From assembly GCF_002288925.2 (NCBI RefSeq), contig NW_022098026.1:23788039-23852038 (forward strand): a stretch of DNA of 64,000 bases. Reading direction: 5' to 3'. The DNA is from Delphinapterus leucas (lineage: Eukaryota > Chordata > Mammalia > Artiodactyla > Monodontidae). Positions 22,506 through 33,040 of the stretch are shown one piece after another (within the stretch, counting starts at the first letter, position 1; every line of letters starts with the position of its first letter). Below the pieces are notes generated by a model. It was not told the origin of the DNA and ran no database searches. It saw only the letters and a program-made list of their open reading frames with translations. The position numbers and the translations under genes are program-made.

Positions 22506-22725
22506 GGGCTTCCCTGGTGGCGCAGTGGTTGAGAGTCCGCCTGCCGATGCAGGGGACACGGGTTTGTGCCCCGGTCTGGGAAGATCCCACATGTGGTGGA
22601 GCGGCTGTGCCCGTGAGCCATGGCCGCTGAGCCTGCGCGTCCGGAGCCTGTGCTCCGCAACGGGAGAGGCCACAACAGTGAGAGGCCCGCGTACCGCAAA
22701 AAATAAATAAATAAATAAATAAATA
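22506..22725 (+). mobile_element. CHR-family tRNA-derived SINE (short form)
   Basis: It begins GGGCTTCCCTGGTGGCGCAG and ends in an (AAAT)n-type tail. The target-site duplication ATCTGTGCT is exact at 22497-22505 and 22726-22734. Confidence 0.95.
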
Positions 22726-25700
22726 ATCTGTGCTAACCTGAGAGATTGTACAGATAAATGAAACGCACAAATACCCCCAGACTCTTTGAGCCATGTGTTT
22801 TCATCTTCTCCCCCATCTTAAGACATCAATAAGAGTTTCATTTCTAAAAGCACATGCCACCTTGATTATCAAAGACAATGACAGGAATGCAGCATGATTT
22901 GGATATGTATTGATAGATGGTTTTGAAGTTCAGTATCATAATTTTGCACTGAAGCATCCCCAGTCTTTCATCCAGTCCTGCTGGTAAGGAGCCAAGCCAA
23001 ACCATGAGCTGAGTAAGGACTGTATTTTGTGGTTACAGAAATGTTTTCCTCTGTGTGAAGCTGTCACTTGCAGGGCTCAAACTGGCACCTGTGTCTTAAT
23101 GGGATGACTAACTTGATGGACTTCTTAATCATAGCCTCCTCTTGGTTAACCCCAGGGGAAGGTGATAATAGGCAACAAGAAGCCCCACAGCATTGGCTTT
23201 ATCTGCCAAGACGTGAGTGAGAAGCAAGAGGTATGATGAGACCACAGAAAGGCCAATGCAGTGACAACATCTCCTTCTTACATGTGGTCCATGATGGTAC
23301 TGCCAATTGTCGGTCATCCCTTTTCTCTGAACTACTGTGACTAAATGTTGGTTCCATTTCCTCTGGGATGAATTTGGGTTTGGCTGGCTCCTCAGAAGCA
23401 ATGAATAGAGAGATGCTGCCTTCAGATTCTGGCATCTACTTGTTACAGTCATGAGGCCTTACAACCCACCTATAGATAGGTTTCAAAGACTTCACTAGCC
23501 AGGGCAAAGTCATAGAGTGTCAGAGTTGGAAGGAATTTTAGTTTTATAGGTGATATACAGAAAGGTTAAGTATAGGCAAGCTGTCCACACAAAAGCAAGT
23601 TGTATAAGCTGGGGGGGATGGGGGAACAATACAACTTTTAACGCCCAGAAACCATTAGACCACATTGGCTAATTATAGCTTTGTCCCCAAGGGCCTCTCG
23701 CTCAGACTTTCTTCTTCTTAGACTGGCTTCCCCCTCTCACATTTAGAATAACAGGAAACCACCACTCCTAATTTTTACATTTGCTGTTTTTTCTTCTCTG
23801 GGAACTTTCCATGTCTTATAGTTTCATGGAGGGTTTTATGAAGATTTTGATTTCCTTTGAAACTGCTTAGCCAAATAAACAAAATATTTTTTTTCTAAAG
23901 CACAAAATGAAGACTATGATTTGTTCCCACCCAAACTCAGAAGCATAAGAAAAGTTCCCCCATTTGCTAAAGTTTTCACCTCCAGACTGTGAGCTCCAGC
24001 ACATATATTCCAAATTGTCGTGGGTCAAAAAGTGCTGGAGGTGTTGGGAATGCAGCCAAGGATGAAGTAGAATGATTAGAATGAGGTCAGCCCAGAAATG
24101 CACTGGAGAATAGTCTGCTAGCCATGAAGTCTGAGTTTCATCTTCTGGAATTGTTGCTTCTTATTACTGCATGCTGGGTCAGGGGGAGAGGGTGTTGTTT
24201 AGGGGGAAAAAGGAGGAAAGAGAAGATGAAAGAGGAGAAAACTTCACTCTTCCATGGAAATATCAGCAGAAAATCTATAGGCTCTTGTGTCTCTGCTTCT
24301 TTTTTCAGTACAATGTTTTTAATAGACCAAAAGACAATCTTTATGATGTAATAGGTATGTGAATAATGTTTATTAAAAGGGTATATATAACATGTTAGTC
24401 ATTATCAACTATTGTACAAATAAACCTTAGATATGTAAAATATATAAACATATAAAAATTATTTTATAGGGCAGTGGACACTTTTCATATCTTCGTTCCA
24501 AAAAATAGAGAGTTCCAGGGCTGGCATCTTATTCTTCATTAGTATATTGCACTGTAAAGCCAAAAGGTTTGGTGGGGTTTCATTTGTTTGCTTTCTGGTT
24601 TTGTAATTTATAATAATCTGAATGGATTACTTTGAAATGTCTGTTGCATATGTGTTGGTATTGTTTGCCCACACGGAGTCATCAGAGATCCGTCCCACAT
24701 TTTGCATCCTGGAAAATCAAAAGGAACTTTCTAGTGAGAAGAAAAACACAGAGAAGCCTCCACTGTTGGGTAACTCAAATTTGTACCTCTGACAGCTTCT
24801 TGTAAGTCTGAGGAAATGGGAAGTTTAAGATCACATGTGTTGTCTCTTACTTAAGCACTGGGCGTTGGATAACTTTTCTGCTGGGAAGCAAGTACATATT
24901 TTTGTTAAGTTCTTTCTTCATGGACTTGATATGTTCTAGGGGAAACTAGAAGTCATGGCCCTGAGCCACCTTTCTTCAGGACTACTCTCCACCATCCGTT
25001 TTCAAAGAACCATCCACATATTAATTCTCTGATGTTCAGTGATTCATTGGCAAGCTCAATGATTTCAGAGCCCAGAGTTTTATTTGTTTGGGTTTGTGGC
25101 TCTAAATAAGTGTTAAGTTTGCTCTACCACCGAGACTGATCAGAAGAAGCAAAGGGGAAAAGGGAGCTCCCTTGCTGGAGAGGTTCGCTTGCACCTCTGA
25201 CCACCTCTGACCACAGCCAAGAGAAGCACTGGGCCAGTAGCCGGTGTGTGAAATGCCATCTTCTCTTCACACAGTGAGGGGTCATCGTGTGAGAGTGGAG
25301 AGGTCACCCAAGTCTCTTTTGCCAAAAATGCATATTGTTCCCAGCTGTAAGCTTGTGAAGCACAATATGTGTTTTTGCATGAAACAATAAAAGAGGTTTA
25401 TTTTCACTTAATAGACCCGTCCCTCAGGCCTGGTGTTTTCAGTAGCTGGCTTGAAGCAGGGAGTACTTTATCATGTATTAAACGTCAACATTGCGCATTT
25501 TATTGTTCCCAAAGAGCTTTGGCCCCTGGCAGCTGCCCTGGACATCCAAAAGGAGGGCTGAGAGGAGTCCTTCGTCAGACAGGAATTGCTTAGTTTCAGT
25601 GGGGATGGCTGAGCGCAGGGGTGAGTGACACTTCCCCTCAACACTCACCAGGCTGAGTTGGCCTCCCTAGAGCAAACTCCGGTTTGTGCAACCACGAGGG

Positions 25701-25744
25701 CCCAAGAAGGCCTCTTAGCCAGAAACTTTCTCTGCTTACTTAGT

Positions 25745-25965
25745 GCAGGAGTTAGTAGCACAGCCTCAATAGCCTGACTGCCTGTCACTTACCAGCTGTG
25801 TGGCCTTGGGCAAGTTACTTAACCTCTCTGTGACTCAGGTTCTTGTCTGGAAAATGGAGCTGTAATACCTCCTTCCTGAGGGATGTTAAGGATGAAATGT
25901 CTTAAAACAAGTAGAGTGCTTTGAACAGTGCCTGGCAATACAAGCACTCAATACAATTCATGTTT
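25745..25965 (+). repeat. MIR SINE, near consensus
   Basis: MIR landmarks: CTGTCACTTACCAGCTGTGT, 'GGCCTTGGGCAAGTTACTTA', 'ACAGTGCCTGGCAATACAAG'. Confidence 0.93.
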
Positions 25966-26137
25966 TACCACCTTCATAATGTTTGCTCTATCCACCAACC
26001 AATTATATTATTATTTACCTAATGTTCTTCTTTTAATTAACTCAATTTTAACCTAAAACTTGATAGAAAACTTTATATCCCAACTGTAAATGGAAAATTA
26101 TATCATTTGCAGCAAATATAAGGTAACAGTAAATAGT

Positions 26138-26370
26138 AATAATAGCTGATATTTACCGAGTCCTTGCTCCTTCCCAGCCATTGTGCTAAGTGTCTTGACT
26201 TGTTAAAATACTCACAACCCTATGAGGACAGTACTGTCATTTTACAGAGGAGGAAACTGAGGTACTAACAGATTAGCAAATTTTCCTGTAGTTACACAAT
26301 TAGTAAATGAAGGAGGAAGTTCAGCTTCAGACCCCAAGCTCCTCAGCATTGCTCTGTGCTGCCATGTTAA
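26138..26370 (-). repeat. MIR SINE
   Basis: Reverse-complement MIR: TGATATTTACCGAGTCCTTG, 'CTCACAACCCTATGAGGAC', 'GAGGAGGAAACTGAGGTAC'. Confidence 0.9.
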
Positions 26371-26404
26371 CAAGAACAAAAGTATTCTATTCCCATGGTA
26401 GATG

Positions 26405-26855
26405 GTTGGTGAATTAGCTTCCTAGGGCTGCCGTGGTAACAAAGTACCACAAACTGGGAGGCTTAAAACAACAGAAACTTATTCTCTCACAGTTCTGTAG
26501 GTCAGAAGTCCAAAGTCAAGATGCTGGCAGGGTTGTGCTCCCTCCAAAACCTCTAGGAGAGGATCTTCCCTTGTCTCTTGCAGCTTCAGGTAGCCCAGGC
26601 ATTCCTTGGTTTGTGGCAGCATCACCCCAATCTCTGCCCCCATCTTCACATGGCTGTCTTCCCTCTGTGTGTCTACCTCTGTGTCTCTTCAAGGACAGCA
26701 GTCATGTTGGATTAGGGCCCACCCTAATGACTTCACCTTAATTACATCTGCAAGACTATTTCCAAATAAGGTCACATTCACATATATGAGGAATTAGGAT
26801 TTCAGTAGTTCTTTTGTGGGAAGGGGTTGGGGGGGCATAGTTCAACCTGTAACAG
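26405..26855 (+). repeat. Old interspersed repeat (TTAGCTTCCTAGGGCTGC type)
   Basis: It starts ATTAGCTTCCTAGGGCTGCC, continues 'CCACAAACTGGGAGGCTTAA' and 'TTGGATTAGGGCCCACCCTA', and ends near 'AGTTCAACCTGTAACA'. It is homologous to 43290-43745. This is a common mammalian repeat whose family name I do not assign with confidence. Confidence 0.75.
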
Positions 26856-27029
26856 TGGCCCACCTATGGCTTTGAATTTGGGGCTGAAAATTTACAAATG
26901 CTGGAGAGCTGTTCATGATCAGCAACAAGCTGAGACTTTCTCCTTTATGCCAGTCAGGACTGAAGGAGTCAGGACAAGGGAAGGACAATGCTCCTGCATT
27001 ACAGTGATATTTAGGGCCCAGTCCAGGTG

Positions 27030-27130
27030 CTAACTGATTCACTTTGCTGTACACCTGAAACTAACCCAACATTGTAAATCAACTATAATCCAATAAAAGT
27101 TTTTAAAGATAATAAAAAAATAAAATAAAC
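27030..27130 (+). repeat. L1 3'-end fragment
   Basis: It matches the cetartiodactyl L1 3' terminus: CTGATTCACTTTGCTGTACA, 'CCTGAAACTAACCCAACATT', 'CTATAATCCAATAAAAG', then an A-rich tail. It is severely 5'-truncated. Confidence 0.85.
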
Positions 27131-27404
27131 CGTCTTCTGCCCCATCATTGGTACTTTGGGAAAAGAGGCTTAGCTTAGCCATATAATAGTTCTTCCAGCT
27201 TCCCAGACATCTCTTGTGAAAGGGGAAGATGGGGGAAAATGCAGCCTTCCAAAACTCCAGGCAGGGTGATGGAGGGTAAAAAACTCACCTCTCGAATCTG
27301 CCTAATATGGCTGGGCTGGGATAGCAAATTCAGACAAATAACAGAGTCTTCAACGGGGGTACGTGTAAAGAAAGGACAACAGTAAAGACAGTAGTGGGAA
27401 ATCA

Positions 27405-27410
27405 TTTATT
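27405..27410 (-). promoter_or_regulatory. PLAC8L1: Predicted PLAC8L1 polyadenylation signal (AATAAA)
   Basis: The + strand reads TTTATT, so AATAAA lies on the - strand about 97 nt after the PLAC8L1 stop codon. It is the nearest canonical hexamer and would give a short 3'UTR of about 110-130 nt. Confidence 0.6.
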
Positions 27411-27506
27411 TTCATACTATTTCAGTGAAACCTTAAGAACAATCTCTCTACTAAGAGGGATTTGAGAGTAGGGTGCAGGAAAGTGAGGAGGAGATTTCTT
27501 GCTCTG

Positions 27507-27647
27507 TCAGATAAGATTTTCCTTAGTCGAAGGGGCCGCATAGATTTCGTACAGTTGGGAGGTCCTCAACTTGAGCTCCCGGGCCACTTGGCAGATGGAA
27601 AAAGGCCAGCAGCAGTGCACTGCCAGCCAGTCCTCGCACAGCGTGCC
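27507..27647 (-). CDS. PLAC8L1: PLAC8L1 exon 4 (last coding exon)
   Basis: On the - strand, acceptor TCTCCCCTAG precedes 27647. The exon starts in phase 0 and encodes 46 residues before TGA (27509-27507). It encodes GTLCEDWLAVHCCWPFSICQ followed by 'VARELKLRTSQLYEIYAAPS'. The pattern G-(S/T)-x(2)-(D/E)-D-W followed by CC, C and Q-x-ARELK is the conserved C-terminal half of the PLAC8 domain, as in cornifelin and PLAC8. With exon 3 it completes the Cys-rich domain. Longer open frames overlap it on both strands (27462-28010 on +, 27847-27566 on -) but are shadows. PLAC8L1 is poorly characterised and no enzymatic role is established. Confidence 0.93.
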   Translation of the reverse strand, partial: GTLCEDWLAVHCCWPFSICQVARELKLRTSQLYEIYAAPSTKENLI

Positions 27648-27934
27648 CTAGGGGAGACCGGGTCTCTGTTCTGGCTCAATCGTACAGGCTCAGTTCCCTT
27701 TCCCAGGAACCTCTGCAGTATTACCTCATGGCCCATCCCACCCACTGCCCCCAAGATCCGCCACCACCCTGAAGTCATCGCCCAGGGACAAAACTCCACC
27801 GCGTTACCCAAGTGCCAAGCAGCTCGACTGCTAATCAATCCTTGCAATTCAGAGACTTGCCCTCAAGACTTCATACCTGAAACCACTGTCTCACTGACAG
27901 AAAATTCTCTGTCAACATCTTTTTATTTCCTCTT

Positions 27935-28282
27935 AGAACTTAATGTTTATAATTATTTTATTTACTTTTTTGGAGTAATAAATGCACATGGTCCAAAATT
28001 CCCACAGTAAGAAGGGATAGGAAATAAAAAGTAAATCCCCCCCTTCTACAGCTCTCACGAGCCACCCAGTTACCTGTCAGGGGGCTACCATCGTTGGTAG
28101 TTCTTATATACACTTCCAGATAAATTCTATGTCTAGGCAAATATATAGATACATACAGATATATACACATTACATTTTACCTACATATATATAGTCTTTT
28201 TAAGTAAATCGTTACATACTTATACACCTTACTCTTTTGTTCACTTAAAAATATATCTTAGGGATCATTTCACATGAATATA
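27935..28282 (-). repeat. L1M fragment
   Basis: It is old L1-like in reverse orientation: GCACATGGTCCAAAATTCCC, 'TACACTTCCAGATAAATTC', 'TTCACTTAAAAATATATCTT', 'AGGGATCATTTCACAT'. A younger L1 3' end inserted at its edge. Confidence 0.6.
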
Positions 28283-28297
28283 TAAAAAGATGCCTTT

Positions 28298-28479
28298 AAC
28301 TAATGAGAACCTACTGTACAGCACAGGGAATTCTACTCAGTGCTCTGTGGTGACCTAAATGGGAAGGAAATCCAAAAAAGAGGGGATACATGTATATGTG
28401 TGGCTGATTGACTTTGCTGTACAGCAGAAACTGACACAGCAGTGTAAAGCAACTATACTCCAATAAAAAACAAATAAAA
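28298..28479 (+). mobile_element. L1 3'-end insertion with target-site duplication
   Basis: A 5'-truncated L1 3'UTR (ATGAGAACCTACTGTACAGC, 'GACTTTGCTGTACAGCAG', 'ACTATACTCCAATAAAAAAC') is flanked by an exact 15-bp duplication, TAAAAAGATGCCTTT, at 28283-28297 and 28480-28494. The precise duplication indicates target-primed insertion and relative youth. Confidence 0.93.
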
Positions 28480-28983
28480 TAAAAAGATGCCTTTTTATCT
28501 GTCCACATCTTAGTAGGTATGACATGTCTGTCCTCAATCTCTCATTGTACCTCAGTCTCAGCTGCACAGGAAATTGGCTCTTTGAAGGGTCCCCAGGGAA
28601 CCCCCAAAGTGAATTCTGTATATGCTGATGGGCTACATTTTAAGTGAGATTATCCCAAGTGTATCCTCCAAATTTGGTGCACTTCTACCTATCATCTTCT
28701 CTGGATGTAATAAGAGACAGAGAAACAGAAGTGGCCAACGATCTACATTATAATAGGTCCCCCTTGGAAATACCCTTCACAATGTGGCATTTTCGTTAAT
28801 ATACATCCTAGTAACAAATGAAGTCAGAAATTTCTTACCTTTCCTTTCTCAAAGTATTCCACTAAGTGTGGTGTTTTTAAGCATCCTCACCCACACCTCA
28901 TTTTTTTAAAAAAATCACAGGTTTGAAAGGCATCCAGGTTCTCATACAGATCCAGCTTCACATATATATCCAAACACACTTAC

Positions 28984-29120
28984 CCGTATTCTATGTCTCT
29001 CTCTGGTGCCAATTCTTAGTGCAAAGGTGGACCCAGGTAACAATGGCCAACAAAAACACTCTCCATAATGCCTGGCGATGTCACACTCAAGACACATGGG
29101 ACAAATGAGACCACAGAAAC
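28984..29120 (-). CDS. PLAC8L1: PLAC8L1 exon 3 (PLAC8-domain core)
   Basis: This 137-nt exon on the - strand has acceptor GGTTATTGACAG (before 29120, phase 1) and donor ATACGG|GTAAGT (phase 0). It completes the Cys codon begun in exon 2 and encodes FCGLICPMCLECDIARHYGE, then 'CFCWPLLPGSTFALRIGTRE' and 'RHRIR'. The Cys-rich core followed by 'LR-x-G-x-RER-x-x-I' is the PLAC8-family signature found in cornifelin and placenta-specific 8. The six Cys fit the family's suspected metal- or membrane-interacting role, though its molecular function is unsettled. The exon is intact and in frame with both neighbours. Confidence 0.95.
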
Positions 29121-29779
29121 CTGTCAATAACCACATAAAAGCAAGCTCAGGTTCTCAGTTGTGCTTGGAGCAACTTCACATCTCAAAGAGCATTTATAGC
29201 CCTATGCCATCAATTTAATACTGCATTGTCCCCCTGCAATCAGGGACTGAGAATGAATAACCAATTTGCAAAACTCACTATATGAGAATTGCCATAACTG
29301 AGCCACACCAAAATTGTCTTCTTTTGTTAAACACTGGCAAAGCTGAACCTGCTACAATTCTGATAACGTTCACTACAGTAACTTTTTTCTGTCAAGAGAA
29401 AAGCATTAAATAATTTTTTATAGTGGAAACATAACTGTTGCTTCTCTTATGTTCATCTATCTAATTTCAATATTTAAAATAGACACAGTATAAGATACTT
29501 TTGAACAGCAGGCGTCTTCTTCTATAAATGTGATTGGAAGCTCTTATATGGTACACTGATTCTGCCTGCTATTCTTATAAGGACTTTATTCTATTTCTCA
29601 GGCCAGAAGGTTTCTCTAATGTTTGCAGTTGCATGGAGCCACTGACATCTGCCAGTTTTAATCTGTAAACTAGTAGAGGCTTGGTTCCTTGAACATCAGC
29701 TGGAAACAGTTGGTCATTTATTCATTCATTCATCTTTAACTACTGATATTGTTTCCTACACATCCTGCATGAACCATTA

Positions 29780-29972
29780 ACACGGAGGTTCTCTTTTAAA
29801 TACGTTTTGGGTCACGGAACCTTTTGAGAATATGGTGATAGCTATGAACTTGCTCCTGAAGGGGAGAGAAAAATACATGAACACAGACATGCAAAATTGT
29901 GCATTCAGTTTCACAGGGTTCAAGGATCCATTGAAAACTATCACTGGACCACAGGTTAAGAACCCCCGGTAA
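29780..29972 (+). repeat. Possible hAT/MER DNA transposon fragment
   Basis: It begins GGAGGTTCTCTTTTAAATAC, contains 'GGGTCACGGAACCTTTTGAG', and ends 'CACAGGTTAAGAACCCCCGG'. Its ends are inverted (GGTTCT against AGAACC), as in small non-autonomous hAT elements. Family not assigned. Confidence 0.5.
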
Positions 29973-30064
29973 ACGATTAAGATGCTATATCATTGCAAAA
30001 GATGACAACCTTGACGAATACAAATAATTTGAACTATGAAAGAGCAAAAAAACTAACCATAACC

Positions 30065-30800
30065 TTTAAAAATGTATTCAATAAATGTTATTGAGGCATA
30101 ATTTATAAACAAGAAAATGCACAAATCATAAATGTTCAGTTGGATGAGTTCTGACAATTATATTCACCCACGTAACCAAACGTGTAGAACACTGCCATCA
30201 CCCCAGGGAGTTCCCGTGTGCCCCTTCCCAGACAATCCCAGTCCTCCCACCCCCACTCCAGACATATCACTATTCTGATTTCTATTCCCATAGATGAGTT
30301 TTACCTCGATTTGGACTTCGTATAAGTGGAATCATGTTTACTTTTGTATCTGACTTCTTTTGTTCAACATCACGTTTCTTGAGATTCATCTATGTTGTTA
30401 TGTATATCTGCAGTTTGTTCCTTTTATTGTTGAGTAGTATTACCAATGTATAAATGTTCTACAAATTGTCCACTCTCCCACTGTTTATTCCATTTTTTGC
30501 TACTATGAATAAGCACTATGAATATTCATATACAAGTCTTTACGTGGACAAATATTTTCATTTCACTTGGGTGGATTCCTGGAAATGGAATTGCTAGGTC
30601 ATGGGGTAGATTTATGTTTAATTTTACCAGAAATTTACAAAGAGTTCTCCAAAGTATTTGTACCATTTTACCCTCCCACCAGCAATGTATGAGAGTTTGT
30701 TGTTCCACATCCTCACCAACATTTGCTATTGTCAGCCTTTTTTATTTTATCCATTCTAATGAGTGTGAAATGGTAGTGTTCATAGCCTTCTAGTGCACCA
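30065..30800 (-). repeat. L1M 3' fragment
   Basis: Old L1 in reverse orientation: ATTGAGGCATAATTTATAAA, 'CACTGCCATCACCCCAGGG', 'TGGATTCCTGGAAATGGAAT', 'CCTCCCACCAGCAATGTATG'. Confidence 0.85.
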
Positions 30801-31814
30801 GACACAAAGGCTCACATGCCATGTCACTAGCATACTAGGATTCCTTGTCAAACACCTGTCTCTGTTGCCTCATCCCTCCCTCCCTCTTCAACAGTGAGGA
30901 GTGCAGAGTCCCACTCCCAAATTCAGTGACAAAGAAGCAGAAATCTAGGAATGCTGTTTTATCTTAGAACCTCCAAGAGATGTGCCTGGACTCTGGACTT
31001 CTCCAGTTTCATATAAGAGGTGAGATAGAACATGTGCATGGAGGGCATGAGGACTGGAGTGGGGAGGGGTACAAGGAGCAGCCTATCTGAGAAACAGAAC
31101 ATCTATTTCATCAGGAATCTTAAGAAAATCACAAAATCATGTATTATAGGCATCACTTGGCCCAAAGCAAACACTAAATTCATCCTTGATTAAGTCTGAG
31201 ATGTTTTGTCCCACATTTAAAAAAAATCATTACTCCTAGCAAGATCAGCAGGTCCCACTCAGCACTGACAACTGGTATAAACAGGTCAGAGGACAGCAAA
31301 TGGCCCATGAACATGCAGTGAGTTCACAGTGGTAATACTGTATGCAACCCTGAATTAGAGGACTTTGAAATCATGGCACATAAAAATCAATCAAAACTTA
31401 TGCATGAATTACAAAATACTGTAGTGTATATCCCTGCAGATAAAAAATTAATCAAAAGTTGCATAATTATACAGCTAGCAAGCTAAGTGAGTAATAAATT
31501 GTCTTTACCCAATTGCCTGAGCTGCACCACTTTAACTGGCAGAGAGAAATACCCACCATCCTCAATAAGCATATTGTAAAGAAGTTGTTTTGTGCACTGA
31601 AACTCCTGTACCTTATTTTTATGACTCATATAACACATGCTGTTAATTTTATTTTTAAGCCTTTCCATTTGTATATCCAGGTTATCTAAGTGTTCATTAT
31701 GAGGGACTACTAGATACTGAGGAAACACACCCAAAATTCAATTACCTTGGGACAGAAGTCAGACATGATAAAAAATAAAATAAAACTATAAAAGCCAAAG
31801 TTTTATTATATAAT

Positions 31815-32060
31815 AGATAATATTTATACAGATTTCACCATGTGCCAAGCCCTGCTAAAAGTACTTTACATTTAGTAACTCATTTAATTCTCACAACAAT
31901 CCTATAAAATTTACTATTATTAGGCCCATTTTACAGATGAGCAAACGAATGCCCAGAGGACTTAAACCATCTGCCCAAGTTCATACATTTGTTAAGAAGG
32001 GGCAGAGGTCACGTTTGAACTCAAGTAGCCTGGCTCTAAAGTCTTAACTACTACACATAC
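31815..32060 (-). repeat. MIR SINE
   Basis: Reverse-complement MIR: CACCATGTGCCAAGCCCTGC, 'CTCATTTAATTCTCACAACA', 'CCCATTTTACAGATGAGC'. Confidence 0.92.
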
Positions 32061-32329
32061 CACATATGCCCAAATGTTCTCATGTTTTATGTATTTAATT
32101 AGTAAACAATTGTGGATTTGTGTGTTCTAAGACACTGCCCTCGCTACCACTGTTTGGTATTTATTCCTGTGGAGAGTCTGAAATCATGCAACTTCTTTAG
32201 GAAAGATCCTTGGGTCAGGTGTACCGAGATGGAGTGCTGTGGGATAAACACTGTGCTCAACAAGAGATGCACAAGGGTAGGATGATGGAATCCTTTGTCT
32301 TCAGGGGGCGCTAGGAGGAAATTTCGCTA

Positions 32330-32560
32330 AATAAATCACAGACCAAGGATAAGTATCCAGAACATACAAAGAATTCCTGAAAATCAATACATCAAGGATT
32401 AAACAGAAGAAGAAAATGAACACAAGACATGAACAGGTAAAGAACAAATACAAATGACCAAGAAAAAACACGAAAAGCTGCTCAATGTCATTAGTAATCA
32501 GGGAATTGCATACTAAGACGATCAGAAACCATTTATTACCTATAAGAATGCCAAATTTTT
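32330..32560 (+). repeat. L1M fragment, left half split by a younger L1
   Basis: Sense-strand end of an old L1 ORF2: AATATCCAGAACATACAAAG-like, 'AAACACGAAAAGCTGCTCAA', 'GGGAATTGCATACTAAGACG'. The matching continuation resumes after 38.7 kb. The two halves are interrupted by the - strand L1. Confidence 0.7.
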
Positions 32561-32791
32561 CTAAGGTGTTTTTATTTTTGAATTTTGTTTTATTTATTTT
32601 TTAATACAGCAGGTTCTTATTAGTCATCAATTTTATATACATCAGTGTATACATGTCAATCCCAATCGCCCAATTCATCCCACCACCACCACCACCCCCC
32701 TGCCGCTAACCCACCTCGGTGTCCGTAAGTTTGTTCTCTACATCTGTGTCTCACTTTCTGCCCTGCAAACCCGTTCATCTGTACAATTTTT

Positions 32792-33034
32792 CTAGGTTCC
32801 ACATATATGTGTTAATATACAATATTTGTTTTTCTCTTTCTGACTTACTTCACTCTGTATGACAGTCTCTAGATCCATCCACGTCTCAACAAATGACCCA
32901 ATTTCGTTCCTTTTTATGGTTGAGTAATATTCTATTGTATATATGTACCACATCTTCTTTATCCATTTGTCTGTTGATGGGCATTTAGGTTGCTTCCGTG
33001 ACCTGGCTATTGTAAATAGTGCTGCAATGAACAT
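32792..33034 (-). pseudogene. L1 ORF2 C-terminal end, displaced by a stop or frame break
   Basis: It encodes the usual ORF2 C-terminal landmarks PKCPSTDKWIKKMWYIYTIE and 'WMDLETVIQSEVSQKEKNKY', continuing the region that ends at 33041. It is separated from the main ORF2 frame by a break at about 33.04 kb. Confidence 0.85.
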
Positions 33035-33040
33035 TGGGGT

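Larger units (their letters stand above)
21551..26400. other. Intergenic DNA between SH3RF2 and PLAC8L1, last part
   Basis: No exon is assigned. A CHR SINE lies at 22.5 kb and MIRs at 25.8 and 26.2 kb, listed separately. An isolated exon-like segment at 24309-24354 is discussed under findings. The parts 21600-22480, 22740-24200 and 24400-25740 contain nothing else I can name. Confidence 0.55.
27648..28983 (-). other. PLAC8L1: PLAC8L1 intron 3
   Basis: This 1.34-kb GT-AG intron (donor GTAAGT, acceptor CCCTAG) contains an L1M fragment and a short L1 3' end. 28500-28980 shows nothing I can name. Confidence 0.9.

Noticed and set aside
27462..28010. 182-codon + strand open frame
   Set aside because: It overlaps the PLAC8L1 last exon on the opposite strand. 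The - strand translation matches the PLAC8 family and this one matches nothing.
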